DNA of 64,000 bases from Mesorhizobium sp. dw_380 (GCF_018588885.1 NZ_JAFFIW010000035.1:1-64000); one strand, 5' to 3'; numbered from the stretch's first letter, positions 32,446 through 42,037 are shown. Translations and numbers: made by a program. Notes: generated by a model not told the origin, from the letters alone.

Positions 32446-32969
32446 ATGTCGCTCAGCCCTTTGCTCCACGCCTCGCCCGTCATCCAGCTCCATGCGGTGA
32501 TCGCCGTCGCCGCGCTGCTACTCGGCGCCGCGCAGCTTTGGCGCAGCAAGGGCGACCGGCTGCACCGGGCGCTCGGCCGCGCCTGGGTGGCGCTGATGGC
32601 GACGGTCGCGGTCTCCGGCCTGTTCATCTGGACGATCCGGCTGTGGGGCCGTTCAGCCCGATCCACCTTCTGTCGCTGTTGGTGCTGGTGATGCTGTGGC
32701 GCGGCGTGCGGACCGCGCGCGGCGGCAACATTGCCGCACACCGCCGCATCATGCAGGGCACCTACATGTTCGGTCTCGTCATCACCGGGCTTTTGACCTT
32801 CATTCCCGGTCGCACCATGTATTTTGTCGCCTTCGGCCCGCAGGGCGCGACGCCATGGAAACTCGCGATCTTCGCCGCCCTGGTCGTCGTGGCGGCAGGC
32901 GCAGGCCTCTACGCCGCGCGCAGCGCAAGGACCGCGATCGCGCGCTCGAAAGCATTCCGTAGCGCCTGA
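32446..32969 (+). pseudogene. DUF2306-like membrane protein with a frameshift
   Basis: Two frames together encode one DUF2306-type protein. The first (from 32446) gives MSLSPLLHASPVIQLHAVIAVAALLLG...GLFIWTIRLWG. The second continues PFSPIHLLSLLVLVMLWRG...NIAAHRRIMQGTYMFGLVITGLLTFIPGR to 32969. The break falls in GGGG at 32645-32648; restoring one G rejoins them. It may be a recent loss or a homopolymer sequencing error. The intact family is a small multi-pass membrane protein of unknown function. Confidence 0.8.
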
Positions 32970-33341
32970 CCCCGCGAAACTCGTTGCGCCGCAATGTAAT
33001 TTTGCAGCCCTGATCGGCTCGCGAACCGGCGACCGGGGCGGACCCTTTGTATCGGATCAATACTGTTCAATTCAGGCTTTGCTTGCAGTATCGGCTACGC
33101 CAGACGGAAGCTGACCATGTGATGGCGACCATATCTGCCTGCGCGCTACAATTACCGGCTAATAGCCACCGGGACATCTCCAGCGCGTGGAATGAATGCA
33201 CGCGCGCGCGATGCTTTTCATGCAATGTCCAAGTCGACGTCAGAAACAACTTGACGGCGAAAACAATATGGCGCCCTAATAAAGCTCAGCCTAAACAAAA
33301 TACTGAATTGGAAGGCTGAACCAGCAGGGGATGACGGCACC
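32970..33341. other. Intergenic region upstream of the patatin gene
   Basis: About 370 bases, more AT-rich toward the right end (33240-33310). No convincing gene, repeat or terminator. It must contain the promoter of the patatin/OmpA-like pair. Confidence 0.5.
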
Positions 33342-34916
33342 ATGATGGTGCGCCCCGGCGTGAGTTCCGAAGGTTGGGGTCTTCGGCAACGCAGCGCGAC
33401 AGTCGCGGGGTTCGCGGGGGCGAAACCAATGACCTTGGATGTCTGGCATCATCCGGACGTCATGCGATTGTTGGGTGAGATAGAAAATCTCGCTCGGCAA
33501 CCGGAAGTGGACGACTTTTTCTGGCTAAGAGCGGCCGCCACCGAAAACAAGGCGCCCAGTGATGCCGATGGGTTGAACCTCTTTGAGGCCGCCAAGGCGC
33601 CTGATGGCGTCGGGGACCTTGCCGTTGGTGAAATGCCCGCCGGCCAATCCAATGCCGGGAAGGTCTTCAGAATCGCCAACATCGTCCTGCAGGGTGGCGG
33701 TGTCCTGGGGCTTGCCCATGCCGGCTTCGTCACCGGTTTGGAACAAGCTGGTGTCCGCTTCGTCGGCATCGCCGGTGCTTCGGCCGGCGCCATCATGGCC
33801 ATGGGCATGGCCGCCGTGCGCGGCGATGACCTGCTCAGCCCGACCCACAAGAAGGTGGTGGAGATCGTCGGCGCCATGCCGATGGCCACCTTCATCGACG
33901 GGCCTTATCGGACCCGCCGGCTGATCAAGCAGATATTGCTCAAACGGTATTCCTATTTGCCCTCGTCCTGGTCGGGCTGGCTCGGCGCATTTCGGCAGAT
34001 CCTGCATACACGCGGCCTCAACTCCGGCAACGCCTTTGAGGACTGGTTGCGGAGCGTACTGGCCGAACGTGGATTGCGGACGGTCAACGATCTCTTCGAC
34101 CGGCTGAGAAATATTGCCGAGCAGCTGAACAAAGCGATAAAGAACGCCAAGCAAAAGACCCAAGGAGAAAAAACGCCACTGTCGTCGCTAGAAGAAGTTA
34201 CTCTGGGAGGACGAGATCTGCTGCAGATTATGGCAGCCTGCACGCCGATCGGCGTCAAGTTCCAGTTTCCTGACGACATCAAATATCTGTCGGCCCAGAC
34301 CGGCGCCAATTCGCCGGCAGCCTTGGTGCGTGCGTCGATGTCGATCCCGTTCTTCTTCGAGCCAGCTGTCTTTACTGTCAATAAGGGTGAGAAATGGGAG
34401 AAATTCATCGAGGAGAAGTTCGACAACCTTGCCGACGCGAGCAAACAGCGAGAATTGTCCCATATCGACGAGGTCGCATTTCTTGACGGCGGCATCTTTT
34501 CCAACCTGCCCGTCGATGCCTTCAGCACCATCCTTCTCAACGTGCCGACCATTGCAGTACCGCTGATGAACACCGCCCCGGCAAAACCCTATCGCCGCCG
34601 TGCCCGGCTGAGCAGCCTGGCCGACGATATCAGCGTGGTGGCATTCATGGTCCGCAACCAGCGCGATCGCGACGCCATCGAGACGCTCGAACGCCGCAAG
34701 GAACTGTTCGAGAAGCGCCAGACGAGCCCAGGCAGCGAGCGCTACTCGATGCCGCCGTCATTCCCGTTCCGCCTCGCGGCCATCAACGTCAAGGACAGCA
34801 ACTGGCTCAACTTCGTCATGGACGAGAAGGACATGATGGACCTGTTCGTGATGGGCCTGGAACGAGCCCGGGATTTCCTGGAGAAAGACCTGAAGGGGAA
34901 GAACAAGAATGGCTGA
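33342..34916 (+). CDS. Patatin-like phospholipase
   Basis: The 524-residue protein has a patatin domain from about residue 110: LQGGGVLGLAHAGFV (oxyanion loop), GIAGASAGAIMAMG (GxSxG nucleophile) and VAFLDGGIFSNLPVDAF (the DG of the Ser-Asp dyad). The first 100 residues and the insert around 230-290 are not typical of the core family. Patatins release fatty acids from membrane lipids. The stop overlaps the next gene by eight bases, so the two form a unit. A start at 33429 is also possible; both have G-rich upstream sequence. Confidence 0.9.
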   Translation: MMVRPGVSSEGWGLRQRSATVAGFAGAKPMTLDVWHHPDVMRLLGEIENLARQPEVDDFFWLRAAATENKAPSDADGLNLFEAAKAPDGVGDLAVGEMPAGQSNAGKVFRIANIVLQGGGVLGLAHAGFVTGLEQAGVRFVGIAGASAGAIMAMGMAAVRGDDLLSPTHKKVVEIVGAMPMATFIDGPYRTRRLIKQILLKRYSYLPSSWSGWLGAFRQILHTRGLNSGNAFEDWLRSVLAERGLRTVNDLFDRLRNIAEQLNKAIKNAKQKTQGEKTPLSSLEEVTLGGRDLLQIMAACTPIGVKFQFPDDIKYLSAQTGANSPAALVRASMSIPFFFEPAVFTVNKGEKWEKFIEEKFDNLADASKQRELSHIDEVAFLDGGIFSNLPVDAFSTILLNVPTIAVPLMNTAPAKPYRRRARLSSLADDISVVAFMVRNQRDRDAIETLERRKELFEKRQTSPGSERYSMPPSFPFRLAAINVKDSNWLNFVMDEKDMMDLFVMGLERARDFLEKDLKGKNKNG

Positions 34917-37491
34917 CACCACAGAAACCAATTCAAAGAAAGACCCCACCCCCTTGGAACTGCTGCATCAGATTGTTGTCGCGGCGGAGCCGTTGCTTGC
35001 CAAATACAGAAAAGAGGCAAACACGGTTCAGTCTCTCCGTCGGCCGCCGGACCCACAGGGCCAAGGCGAACAGGCCAATGACGATCTTGGATCCGATGCC
35101 ATGGAGCAGCGGCTGAAGAACGCGAACGCCGACTTGAAGAAGGCCGATGAAGAACTTGCGAAAAAAATTATGGAATTCGAGGAGGCCGCCGGCAAGCTTT
35201 TCCACACCGTGTATAAACTGGCCAGCCGACAGGAAAATCCCGCCATCTTCTACGACGAACAGGCGAACTCGCTGGCGGCACCGCAGGCCACCGGCAAGTA
35301 CGATCTGAAGAGCGAATGGACAGCTCTGGCCAATATCAAGATGGTCGGCATTTCCAGCGGTGATACCGTTAAGGAGGTTAACCGCCTGCTCGACCATACT
35401 AGCGCCAAGCGCATCGCCGAGGAGATGGATATCGTTACCTATCACTCCAACGCCGCGCGCCTTTTCGATCGGGTCAGGGCCGAATTCAACGAGGCTTCCC
35501 GGCTGTTCGATAAGGACCAGAATGAAATCGACGAGATGCTGGAGGCGATCAAGGAATTCAGATCGACACAGGGAGAGTGGCGCGGAACTCTGTCCACGAC
35601 AAAAGGCAGGGACAAGCCAGTCGCTTCGGATTTGCAGCCGCCGCTCGGAGACATCAGCCTGCTCGATAACGCCGAAAAGTTCCTTCGCCGCTATTGGAAT
35701 TTCCTTGACTATGCCCAGCGATATGCTGGACGAGTAGGGCGCGAGTTCTACACCGAGGCGTCCGTCGATGCTTACAAGGATGCCACCCGGCCCCATGCGC
35801 AGCGCATCGAGAAGCAAGGGTTGTTCGCCAGCCCTCAGATCCTTTTCATGGGTGTCGTGGCGGCGCTAGCAGTCGCCATCATCCTGATCCTGTTCGACAA
35901 CAACCTGGCCCTCAAAAACTGGGTAATTCCCGCCGCCGCCGTTGCCGCCGTGGTCGCCTATCTGTTTTCGATCAGGTTCGGAAACACCGCTCGCGCGTCC
36001 ATCATGAGCGATCTACGGGCGACGCTTTATAGCAGCGTACTGGAAAAGGCGGACGAAGTGCCGCCAGGATCAGGGCGGTATGACGAGCCGGTTGCCAAGG
36101 CGACAGGTCGCGGGTCCGACGACTATTTCAAGTTCAGCAAGATTGCATGGGACCGGTTTGACACTAAGAACTCCGCAAAACCTGGTGGCAGTGGGCAGGC
36201 TTCGCTCGGCAACGATCTTGCCAGCGTCAGCGAGAAAAAATGGCCGAAACACATAAGCCGGATGCGCTTCAACAATACCATAGTATTCTTGGCGATAGCC
36301 GCTATTCCGGTGCTTTTATCCTATTGTTCGCGCACACTGGACTTTGGCAGAAACCAGTCCTTCGCCTTCATCTCGCGAAGCGACGAACTCGGCTCCTGCG
36401 TGCTCGAACACGGTCGTGTCCTTATGGCGACCGGCGGCAGCTACTTTGTCGAGACCCGTGATGGCAACCCGGTGACCGAGATCGCCAAGTCTCTGGTGTT
36501 GCGCATCGAGCCGTCGGAAGCAGCCGCGAAGCCGGAGCTTCCACGCTGCGACGAACGGCGCCCGGAACCGAAGCCGCAGGATCAGACGGCATGGGTACAC
36601 GCCACCAACACACTGGCCGAAAACATCAAGACCGGGCTCGACGCCTTCGCCGGCAAGCTTGGCGCCGGGCAGATTGATCCGGCATCCCTCGCCGGTCTGG
36701 CTACCGCCACCAACAACCTAGCAGATAGCCTCAAGCTGGGGCTGCAAGCTGTCGCTGAGCACATTCCTGCCTTGCCGGCCAATCCAGGCCCTAGCGCCTC
36801 GGCGGCGCCCGTTGTCATTGCCGTCTACGTTTCGCCCGAAACGCAGGCCGGCCCCACTATCGTCACGATGCTCTACGACATTAGCAATGGCGGGATAAAC
36901 GTTCCGTTCCTCCATCCGGTTACCGGCAGCAATGACACTGCGTTTTGGGGCAAAAATGGCATCGATACGGTGGAGAAGGCTTTCTACTTCGGCGCCAGCG
37001 GCCTGAACGACCCGCTCGGCACTGGGACGTGGCGAGACACACTGCACAATTATGGCGCCTACCTCGCAAGCTGCATGAAACCCGCAATAGCCGCCGGCGC
37101 ACCCAGATTGAAGCTGAGCGTCGAAGGCTATGCGAGCGAAGATTGGCTGGCGGCACACACGAATGAGGAAAGGCAGAATTTGAACCTCTTCCTGGCGGAA
37201 GGCCGGCGTATCGCCGCCATCAATGCGCTCGATGTCGATCCCGCGTTGATTGACATCGAGAACAGGCCGGGGCCAAAGACACTCGGCAATTGGGCGCAGG
37301 TGAAGGCCGACACGGTGCGCGATAATTTCCTGTTCAAAACCTATGGTGCGATGGCAGCAGGCCTTGTGAACAGGCATGCGCAGCTCTTGAAAGCTGGCAA
37401 ACCGGTGCCAATAGACTTTTTGGCGCGTGCCGCCGCTGTCACCATTGACGGCGAATTGCCAGAGCAATGCCGTCGCCCCAAGGCCGGCTAG
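34909..37491 (+). CDS. Large coiled-coil membrane protein with OmpA-like C-terminus, paired with the patatin
   Basis: An 860-residue protein with a cytoplasmic-looking N-terminal half rich in charged helices (for example QRLKNANADLKKADEELAKK). Two adjacent membrane segments lie near residues 310-355 (ILFMGVVAALAVAIILILF, VIPAAAVAAVVAYLFSI) and a third near 460 (IVFLAIAAIPVLLSY). The C-terminus contains LKLSVEGYASEDW...RQNLNLFLAEGRRIAAINAL, reminiscent of OmpA peptidoglycan-binding domains. AAGGGGAAG precedes the ATG inside the patatin gene. I know no characterised homologue. Confidence 0.7.
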   Translation: MADTTETNSKKDPTPLELLHQIVVAAEPLLAKYRKEANTVQSLRRPPDPQGQGEQANDDLGSDAMEQRLKNANADLKKADEELAKKIMEFEEAAGKLFHTVYKLASRQENPAIFYDEQANSLAAPQATGKYDLKSEWTALANIKMVGISSGDTVKEVNRLLDHTSAKRIAEEMDIVTYHSNAARLFDRVRAEFNEASRLFDKDQNEIDEMLEAIKEFRSTQGEWRGTLSTTKGRDKPVASDLQPPLGDISLLDNAEKFLRRYWNFLDYAQRYAGRVGREFYTEASVDAYKDATRPHAQRIEKQGLFASPQILFMGVVAALAVAIILILFDNNLALKNWVIPAAAVAAVVAYLFSIRFGNTARASIMSDLRATLYSSVLEKADEVPPGSGRYDEPVAKATGRGSDDYFKFSKIAWDRFDTKNSAKPGGSGQASLGNDLASVSEKKWPKHISRMRFNNTIVFLAIAAIPVLLSYCSRTLDFGRNQSFAFISRSDELGSCVLEHGRVLMATGGSYFVETRDGNPVTEIAKSLVLRIEPSEAAAKPELPRCDERRPEPKPQDQTAWVHATNTLAENIKTGLDAFAGKLGAGQIDPASLAGLATATNNLADSLKLGLQAVAEHIPALPANPGPSASAAPVVIAVYVSPETQAGPTIVTMLYDISNGGINVPFLHPVTGSNDTAFWGKNGIDTVEKAFYFGASGLNDPLGTGTWRDTLHNYGAYLASCMKPAIAAGAPRLKLSVEGYASEDWLAAHTNEERQNLNLFLAEGRRIAAINALDVDPALIDIENRPGPKTLGNWAQVKADTVRDNFLFKTYGAMAAGLVNRHAQLLKAGKPVPIDFLARAAAVTIDGELPEQCRRPKAG

Positions 37492-37649
37492 CGCCCGCCG
37501 CCGCGGAAACTGGCGGTCCTCGCTGCCCTGACTGGTCGCTGCAATGCTCAGTCCGATTATGGCGATCAAAATCGATGGAATCGGCCAGCCCGACGCCGAA
37601 AGGCGACGGTTTTGCCAACTTGACGTCGATCAGGGCACTTCCCGCCGGC

Positions 37650-37736
37650 TCAGGTTCCCGACAAAGCGGGGACCGCGGTGACGCGGGAAAGCTGATCGCG
37701 CTTGCTGAGCGTCGGCTTTTCGTAGGTCTTCTTCAT
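37650..37736 (-). CDS. Putative RiPP precursor peptide, YxxPxL type (copy C)
   Basis: A 28-residue peptide: leader MKKTYEKPTLSKRDQLSRVT with a tail ending ALSGT. AAGGGG lies five bases before the ATG. Upstream, CTTGAC-N17-CAATCT is a plausible promoter. Together with copy D, 153 bases upstream, it forms a tandem pair: both also share GGCTTGAC and GCAATCT upstream and TGAGCCGGCG at the stop, so the duplication includes flanking DNA. Confidence 0.75.
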   Translation of the reverse strand: MKKTYEKPTLSKRDQLSRVTAVPALSGT

Positions 37737-37889
37737 GATATCCCCTTGCCCAGCGCCGAGATTGCACCATGGCCGCATCGCGTCAAGCCGCGACCCCGAT
37801 GTGGTGACCGCGCCTGGAAACGTCGCCGTGTTGCATTGTCACCGCACGCCGATGCACAGGCACCGGCGAAAGTGCCGAGTTGCGCCGGC

Positions 37890-37976
37890 TCAGAACGGGC
37901 CGGAGGCCACGATCGCGACGACGCTGGACAGCCTCTCGCGCTTCACCAGAACCGGCTTTTCGTAAATCTTCTTCAT
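37890..37976 (-). CDS. Putative RiPP precursor peptide, YxxPxL type (copy D)
   Basis: A 28-residue peptide: leader MKKIYEKPVLVKRERLSSVV with a tail ending ASGPF. GGGGG lies upstream of the ATG. It is the tandem partner of copy C. CAATGCAACA boxes occur on the minus strand ahead of both genes (one before C at about 37828-37837, two before D at 38142-38175). No maturation or export gene is recognisable next to the pair. Confidence 0.75.
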   Translation of the reverse strand: MKKIYEKPVLVKRERLSSVVAIVASGPF

Positions 37977-38141
37977 GGAATGCCCCCAAATGCCCAAGAT
38001 TGCCCCGCGCGCAACTCGCTACGGAAGCCTTTGCGTGTCAAGCCACGACTGAACAAGGTTCCGTGATCGCCCGCCGGCATCACCGTCCCACCGAGCGCGT
38101 CGAGCGCATCCGCCTTCCCGACCGCTTCCTTTTTCTGGCCA

Positions 38142-38175
38142 TGTTGCATTGCGATAATTTTGTTGCATTGCGATA
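38142..38175. repeat. 15-bp direct repeat, 19-bp period
   Basis: TGTTGCATTGCGATA occurs at 38142-38156 and 38161-38175; its first ten bases recur near 37828. The pair lies between peptide gene D and the divergent acyltransferase and may be a regulator-binding site for one or both. Confidence 0.65.
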
Positions 38176-38241
38176 TCGACCGACCCGGCCGACACTGCAT
38201 CGGGCTGGGCTGGCGGGCTGGGCTTGCACGAAGGAGGCCTC

Positions 38242-40212
38242 GTGGCGGCATCGTTCCGGCCAGACATACAGGGGTTGCGCGCGCTGGCAGTCGGCGGCGT
38301 CGTTGCCTACCATTTCGGCCTCGCAGCACTCCCCGGCGGCTTTGCCGGCGTCGACATCTTCTTCGTCATTTCCGGCTGGCTGATCTCGACGCACCTCATG
38401 CGCGAAATCGCCGAGACCGGCCGGCTCGACCTCTGGCGCTTCTACGCCCGCCGCGCCCGGCGCCTTTTGCCGGCGGCCCTGTTCGTCATCCTGGCGACGC
38501 TCGCCGCCGGCTATTTCATCCTGGCGCCGCAGGAACAGGCGCTCTATTCGCGCGGCGCCATGTATGCCTCGGCCTACGCCATCAATCTGTGGCTGCTGCG
38601 CTGGTCGTTCGACTATTTCGCCAGCGACGCCTTAAGCAATCCCTTCATCCACTTCTGGTCGTTGTCGGTCGAGGAGCAATTCTACCTCGTCTGGCCGGCG
38701 CTGCTGCTGCTCGCCGCCTGGCTGCGGCCGGGCCGGCGCATGGCCGCGACGGTGATCGGCGTGGCCGGCCTCGCCTCCTTCGCGGCTTGCCTGTGGCTGA
38801 CCAGCCTGTCGCCGGCCTGGGCCTTCTACTTCTCGCCGCTGCGCGCTTGGGAGTTCGCCGCCGGCGGCCTGGCGACGCTGGTGCCGGTGGCCTGGCGGCA
38901 CCAGCGTTCGTGGCTGCGTGCCGCTCAGGGCTGGCTCGGCCTGGCGCTGATCGCGGCTGCTTACATCTGGCTCAGCGAAGACCTGCCCTTTCCCGGCTGG
39001 TATGCGGCTCTGCCGGTTGCCGGCACGGTGCTGGTGCTGCTGAGCGGCGCCGGCGAGCACAACGACGAAGCCAGCCCGATCGGCTGGCAGACCTTGAGGC
39101 CCGCCGCCGCGCTCTCGCTGCCGCCCCTGCAATGGATCGGCGCGCTCTCCTATTCGCTCTATCTCTGGCACTGGCCGGTGATCGTCTACGCGCAAATGCT
39201 GGTGCCGGATCTCAGCGCCTCGCAGCGCTTCGGCTGTGGCGCGCTGGCGCTGGCGCTGTCGGTGCTCAGCTATCACCTGATCGAGAATCCTGGACGGCGT
39301 TTCGGCTGGCTGACGGCGGGCGCCCGCGCGCTGGCCCCCGCGCTGGGGCTGACGGGTATGGGCGTGGCGGCGGCCTATGCCAACGCGCATCTGGCCACGC
39401 GCAACATCGACCCTGCCCAGCGCGGCATCGAAGAGGCCGCCGAGCAGCCCTCCACCGCGCGCGCCATCGACAAGAACTGCCTGCTCGACTTCCATACGGT
39501 GAAGCCGAAACCCTGCATGTTCGGCCCGGCCGAGGCCGCCCGCACCATCGTTCTGTTCGGCGATTCGCATGCCGACCACTGGTCGACGCCGCTGGTCGAG
39601 GCGGCCAGGCGCAACGACACCAAAGTGGTCACCTATCTCAAATCCTCATGCCGCGCCTCGCGGCTCTCGACCTTCAACACGGTGCTGAAGCGCGACTACA
39701 CCGAATGCGACGCCTGGCGCGAGCAGGCGATAGCGGAAATCATCCGCCGCAAGCCGCGCCTGGTTGTGATCTCGGAATTCTCGATCGGCAATCTGACGCG
39801 CGACATGCCCGCCGCCGTCCGCAAGGCCGAGGTCGCGCGCTGGCAGGCCGGCCTGCGTTCCACCTTGCAGGCCTTCAGCCACGCCGGCGTCGAGACCGCC
39901 GTCATCCGCGACACGCCGATCAGCGACAGTTTTGCCGATTCCTGCGTGGCGCGCGCGCTCTGGTGGCGCGAGGCGCCCTCGCGCTGCGACACGCCAAGGG
40001 TCGAGGCCGCCAATGACGATGTCGCCGCCACCGAACGCGCCGTGGTGAAAAGCGTGCCCGACACGCTCTATGTCGACCTCACCGACCGCTTCTGCGGCCC
40101 GACAGAATGCCACGTCTTCATCTCAGGCAAACTCGCCTTCCGCGACCGCCACCATCTGGCGACATCCTTTGCGCAGACGCTGGAAGAACCGCTGGAGAAG
40201 GCGCTGTTTTAG
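38242..40212 (+). CDS. OafA-type acyltransferase with SGNH domain
   Basis: The 656-residue protein has about ten membrane segments with acyltransferase-3 motifs: FRPDIQGLRALAVGGVVAYHFG, GGFAGVDIFFVISGW, RRARRLLPA and FWSLSVEEQFYLVWP. A periplasmic SGNH domain follows, with VLFGDSHADHW (nucleophile serine) and RDRHHLAT (catalytic histidine). It probably O-acetylates a surface polysaccharide. I start at GTG 38242, which has AAGGAGG four bases upstream; the TTG at 38224 is less likely. Confidence 0.92.
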   Translation: MAASFRPDIQGLRALAVGGVVAYHFGLAALPGGFAGVDIFFVISGWLISTHLMREIAETGRLDLWRFYARRARRLLPAALFVILATLAAGYFILAPQEQALYSRGAMYASAYAINLWLLRWSFDYFASDALSNPFIHFWSLSVEEQFYLVWPALLLLAAWLRPGRRMAATVIGVAGLASFAACLWLTSLSPAWAFYFSPLRAWEFAAGGLATLVPVAWRHQRSWLRAAQGWLGLALIAAAYIWLSEDLPFPGWYAALPVAGTVLVLLSGAGEHNDEASPIGWQTLRPAAALSLPPLQWIGALSYSLYLWHWPVIVYAQMLVPDLSASQRFGCGALALALSVLSYHLIENPGRRFGWLTAGARALAPALGLTGMGVAAAYANAHLATRNIDPAQRGIEEAAEQPSTARAIDKNCLLDFHTVKPKPCMFGPAEAARTIVLFGDSHADHWSTPLVEAARRNDTKVVTYLKSSCRASRLSTFNTVLKRDYTECDAWREQAIAEIIRRKPRLVVISEFSIGNLTRDMPAAVRKAEVARWQAGLRSTLQAFSHAGVETAVIRDTPISDSFADSCVARALWWREAPSRCDTPRVEAANDDVAATERAVVKSVPDTLYVDLTDRFCGPTECHVFISGKLAFRDRHHLATSFAQTLEEPLEKALF

Positions 40213-40263
40213 GAGGGTTTAGCTTACCTTCTTACCCGGTTGGAGAGAAGGAGAACCACGCCT

Positions 40264-41013
40264 CTATCGCCACCCGCCAGACGCCGTGATCCGCTCTCCG
40301 CTCACCCACGCCGCCTCGTCCGACGCCAAAAACACCGCCACCTTCGCGACATCCTCCGGCTGGCCGAAGCGGCCGAGCGGAGTGATCGCGACCAATGCCT
40401 TTTCGGCCTCGCTGCCGACGATGCCGACGCGCTGCAGCCCTTCGGTGTCGACACCGCCCGGCGCGATTGAGTTGACGCGGATATTGCGGCGGCCGAGTTC
40501 CCGCGCCATCGACAGCGTGATCGAATCCACTGCCGCCTTGGTGGCGGCATAGACCAGCGAATTGGGCTGCGGATTGAAGCTGGCGACCGAGCTGATGTTG
40601 ACGATGCTGCCGCCTTCCGGCCCAAAATGCCTGGCCGCCGCCTGGGTGGCCAGCACAATGCCGAGCACATTGGTATCGAATTGCCGGTGGAATTCGGCCT
40701 CGCTGACCGCTTCCAGCGGCTCGAAGCGGAACACGCCGGCATTGTTGACCAGGATGTCGACGCCGCCGAACGAGGCCTTCGCCGCTTCGAACAGGCCGCG
40801 CACATCGGCCGCCCGTGCGACATCGCCCTGCACTGCGACGGACCGGCCGCCGGCTGCTTCGATGGCCGCGACGACGCGCTCGGCCCCCTCCCGTGACGAG
40901 ACGTAATTGACCACCACGGCTGCCCCCGCCACCGCCAACCCTTTGGCGATAGCCGCGCCGATGCCCTTCGACGCGCCGGTGACGATAGCGACCTTGCCGT
41001 TCAAACTGCTCAT
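40264..41013 (-). CDS. Short-chain dehydrogenase/reductase
   Basis: A 249-residue classical SDR: VTGASKGIGAAIAKGLA binds the cofactor, NNAGV stabilises it, IVNISSVAS gives the catalytic serine and YAATKAA the tyrosine-lysine pair. ERITASGGWR replaces the usual DGGW ending. Glucose-1-dehydrogenase-like and 3-oxoacyl reductases are the nearest relatives; the substrate is not clear. It is divergent from a LysR gene, which probably controls it. Confidence 0.92.
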   Translation of the reverse strand: MSSLNGKVAIVTGASKGIGAAIAKGLAVAGAAVVVNYVSSREGAERVVAAIEAAGGRSVAVQGDVARAADVRGLFEAAKASFGGVDILVNNAGVFRFEPLEAVSEAEFHRQFDTNVLGIVLATQAAARHFGPEGGSIVNISSVASFNPQPNSLVYAATKAAVDSITLSMARELGRRNIRVNSIAPGGVDTEGLQRVGIVGSEAEKALVAITPLGRFGQPEDVAKVAVFLASDEAAWVSGERITASGGWR

Positions 41014-41143
41014 CCATTTTCTCCGTGTGATGATGATGAGCGGTATTTAAGCTTGCCGAAAAAGCGTGTTAGCCTGACTTCAGGCCGTTCTTTTTTGCCT
41101 GGAATTCCGTAATCGGTCCGCCTCAACATGCGATGTCGACGTC

Positions 41144-42037
41144 ATGACCACCATCCTTGAAAAGACCTCCGGCCTCGTCGCCTTCGTGCGCACGGTGGAT
41201 GCCGGCTCCTTCCAGGCCGCCAGCCGGCTGATCGGCTCCAGCCCATCGGCCGTATCGAAGAGCGTCGCCAAGCTGGAGCGTCGGCTCGGCGCAAAACTGA
41301 TCCAGCGCTCGACGCGCCGGCTGGGGCTGACCAGCGAAGGCATTGCCTACTACGAGCGCGTGGCGCCGCTGCTGCGGGCGCTCGACGATGCCGAGGATAT
41401 CGTGCAGGGCACCGGCACGGCGCGCGGCCTGCTGCGCGTCACCGCCCCTGTCGAACTCGGCCGGAGCCTGATCGCGTCATGGGCCGAGCGCTTCCTGGCC
41501 GAACAGCCCGATGTGAAGCTGGAGCTCAGCGTCACCGACCGCCACGCCGATCTCATCCGCGAGAACTACGATGTGGCGGTGCGCATGGGCGTGCTGGCGG
41601 ATACCGGGCTGACCGCGCGCCGCATCGCCAGCCTGCCGATCGTGCTGGTGGCCGCCCCTGCCTATCTCCAGCGTCGAGGCTTTCCAGCCTCGATCGAGGA
41701 TTTGCGCGCCCATGATTTCATCCGCTATGTCTCCGCCGGTCGCCCGCTGCCCGTCACCTTCGCCGACGGCAGCGGAATCGTACCCGACGGCCGCCTCGAC
41801 ACCGATGACGGCGGCGCCATCCGCCATGCCGCCCTTGCCGGCACCGGCATCGCCCACCTCATGCGCTTCGCCGTGCAGGAAGACCTCGACGCCGGACGCC
41901 TGGTTCTCGTCTTGCCCGAAGTGCCGATGCCGGCCATGCCGGTCCACATCGTCCATGCCTTCGGCCGGCAGCTGCCGGTGCGGGCAAGGCTGTTCGTGGA
42001 GTTTCTGGCGAAGCAGATGGGGAGGTTGGGGAGGTAG
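41144..42037 (+). CDS. LysR-family regulator
   Basis: The 297-residue protein has the N-terminal winged helix (LVAFVRTVDAGSFQAASRLIGSSPSAVSKSVAKLERRLGAKLIQRSTRRLGLT) and a substrate-binding domain. It is 130 bases from the divergent SDR gene, the standard LysR-target arrangement, so it most likely activates the SDR gene and represses itself. The intergenic region has GCCTG-ACTT-CAGGC at 41071-41084 as a possible binding site. Confidence 0.93.
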   Translation: MTTILEKTSGLVAFVRTVDAGSFQAASRLIGSSPSAVSKSVAKLERRLGAKLIQRSTRRLGLTSEGIAYYERVAPLLRALDDAEDIVQGTGTARGLLRVTAPVELGRSLIASWAERFLAEQPDVKLELSVTDRHADLIRENYDVAVRMGVLADTGLTARRIASLPIVLVAAPAYLQRRGFPASIEDLRAHDFIRYVSAGRPLPVTFADGSGIVPDGRLDTDDGGAIRHAALAGTGIAHLMRFAVQEDLDAGRLVLVLPEVPMPAMPVHIVHAFGRQLPVRARLFVEFLAKQMGRLGR

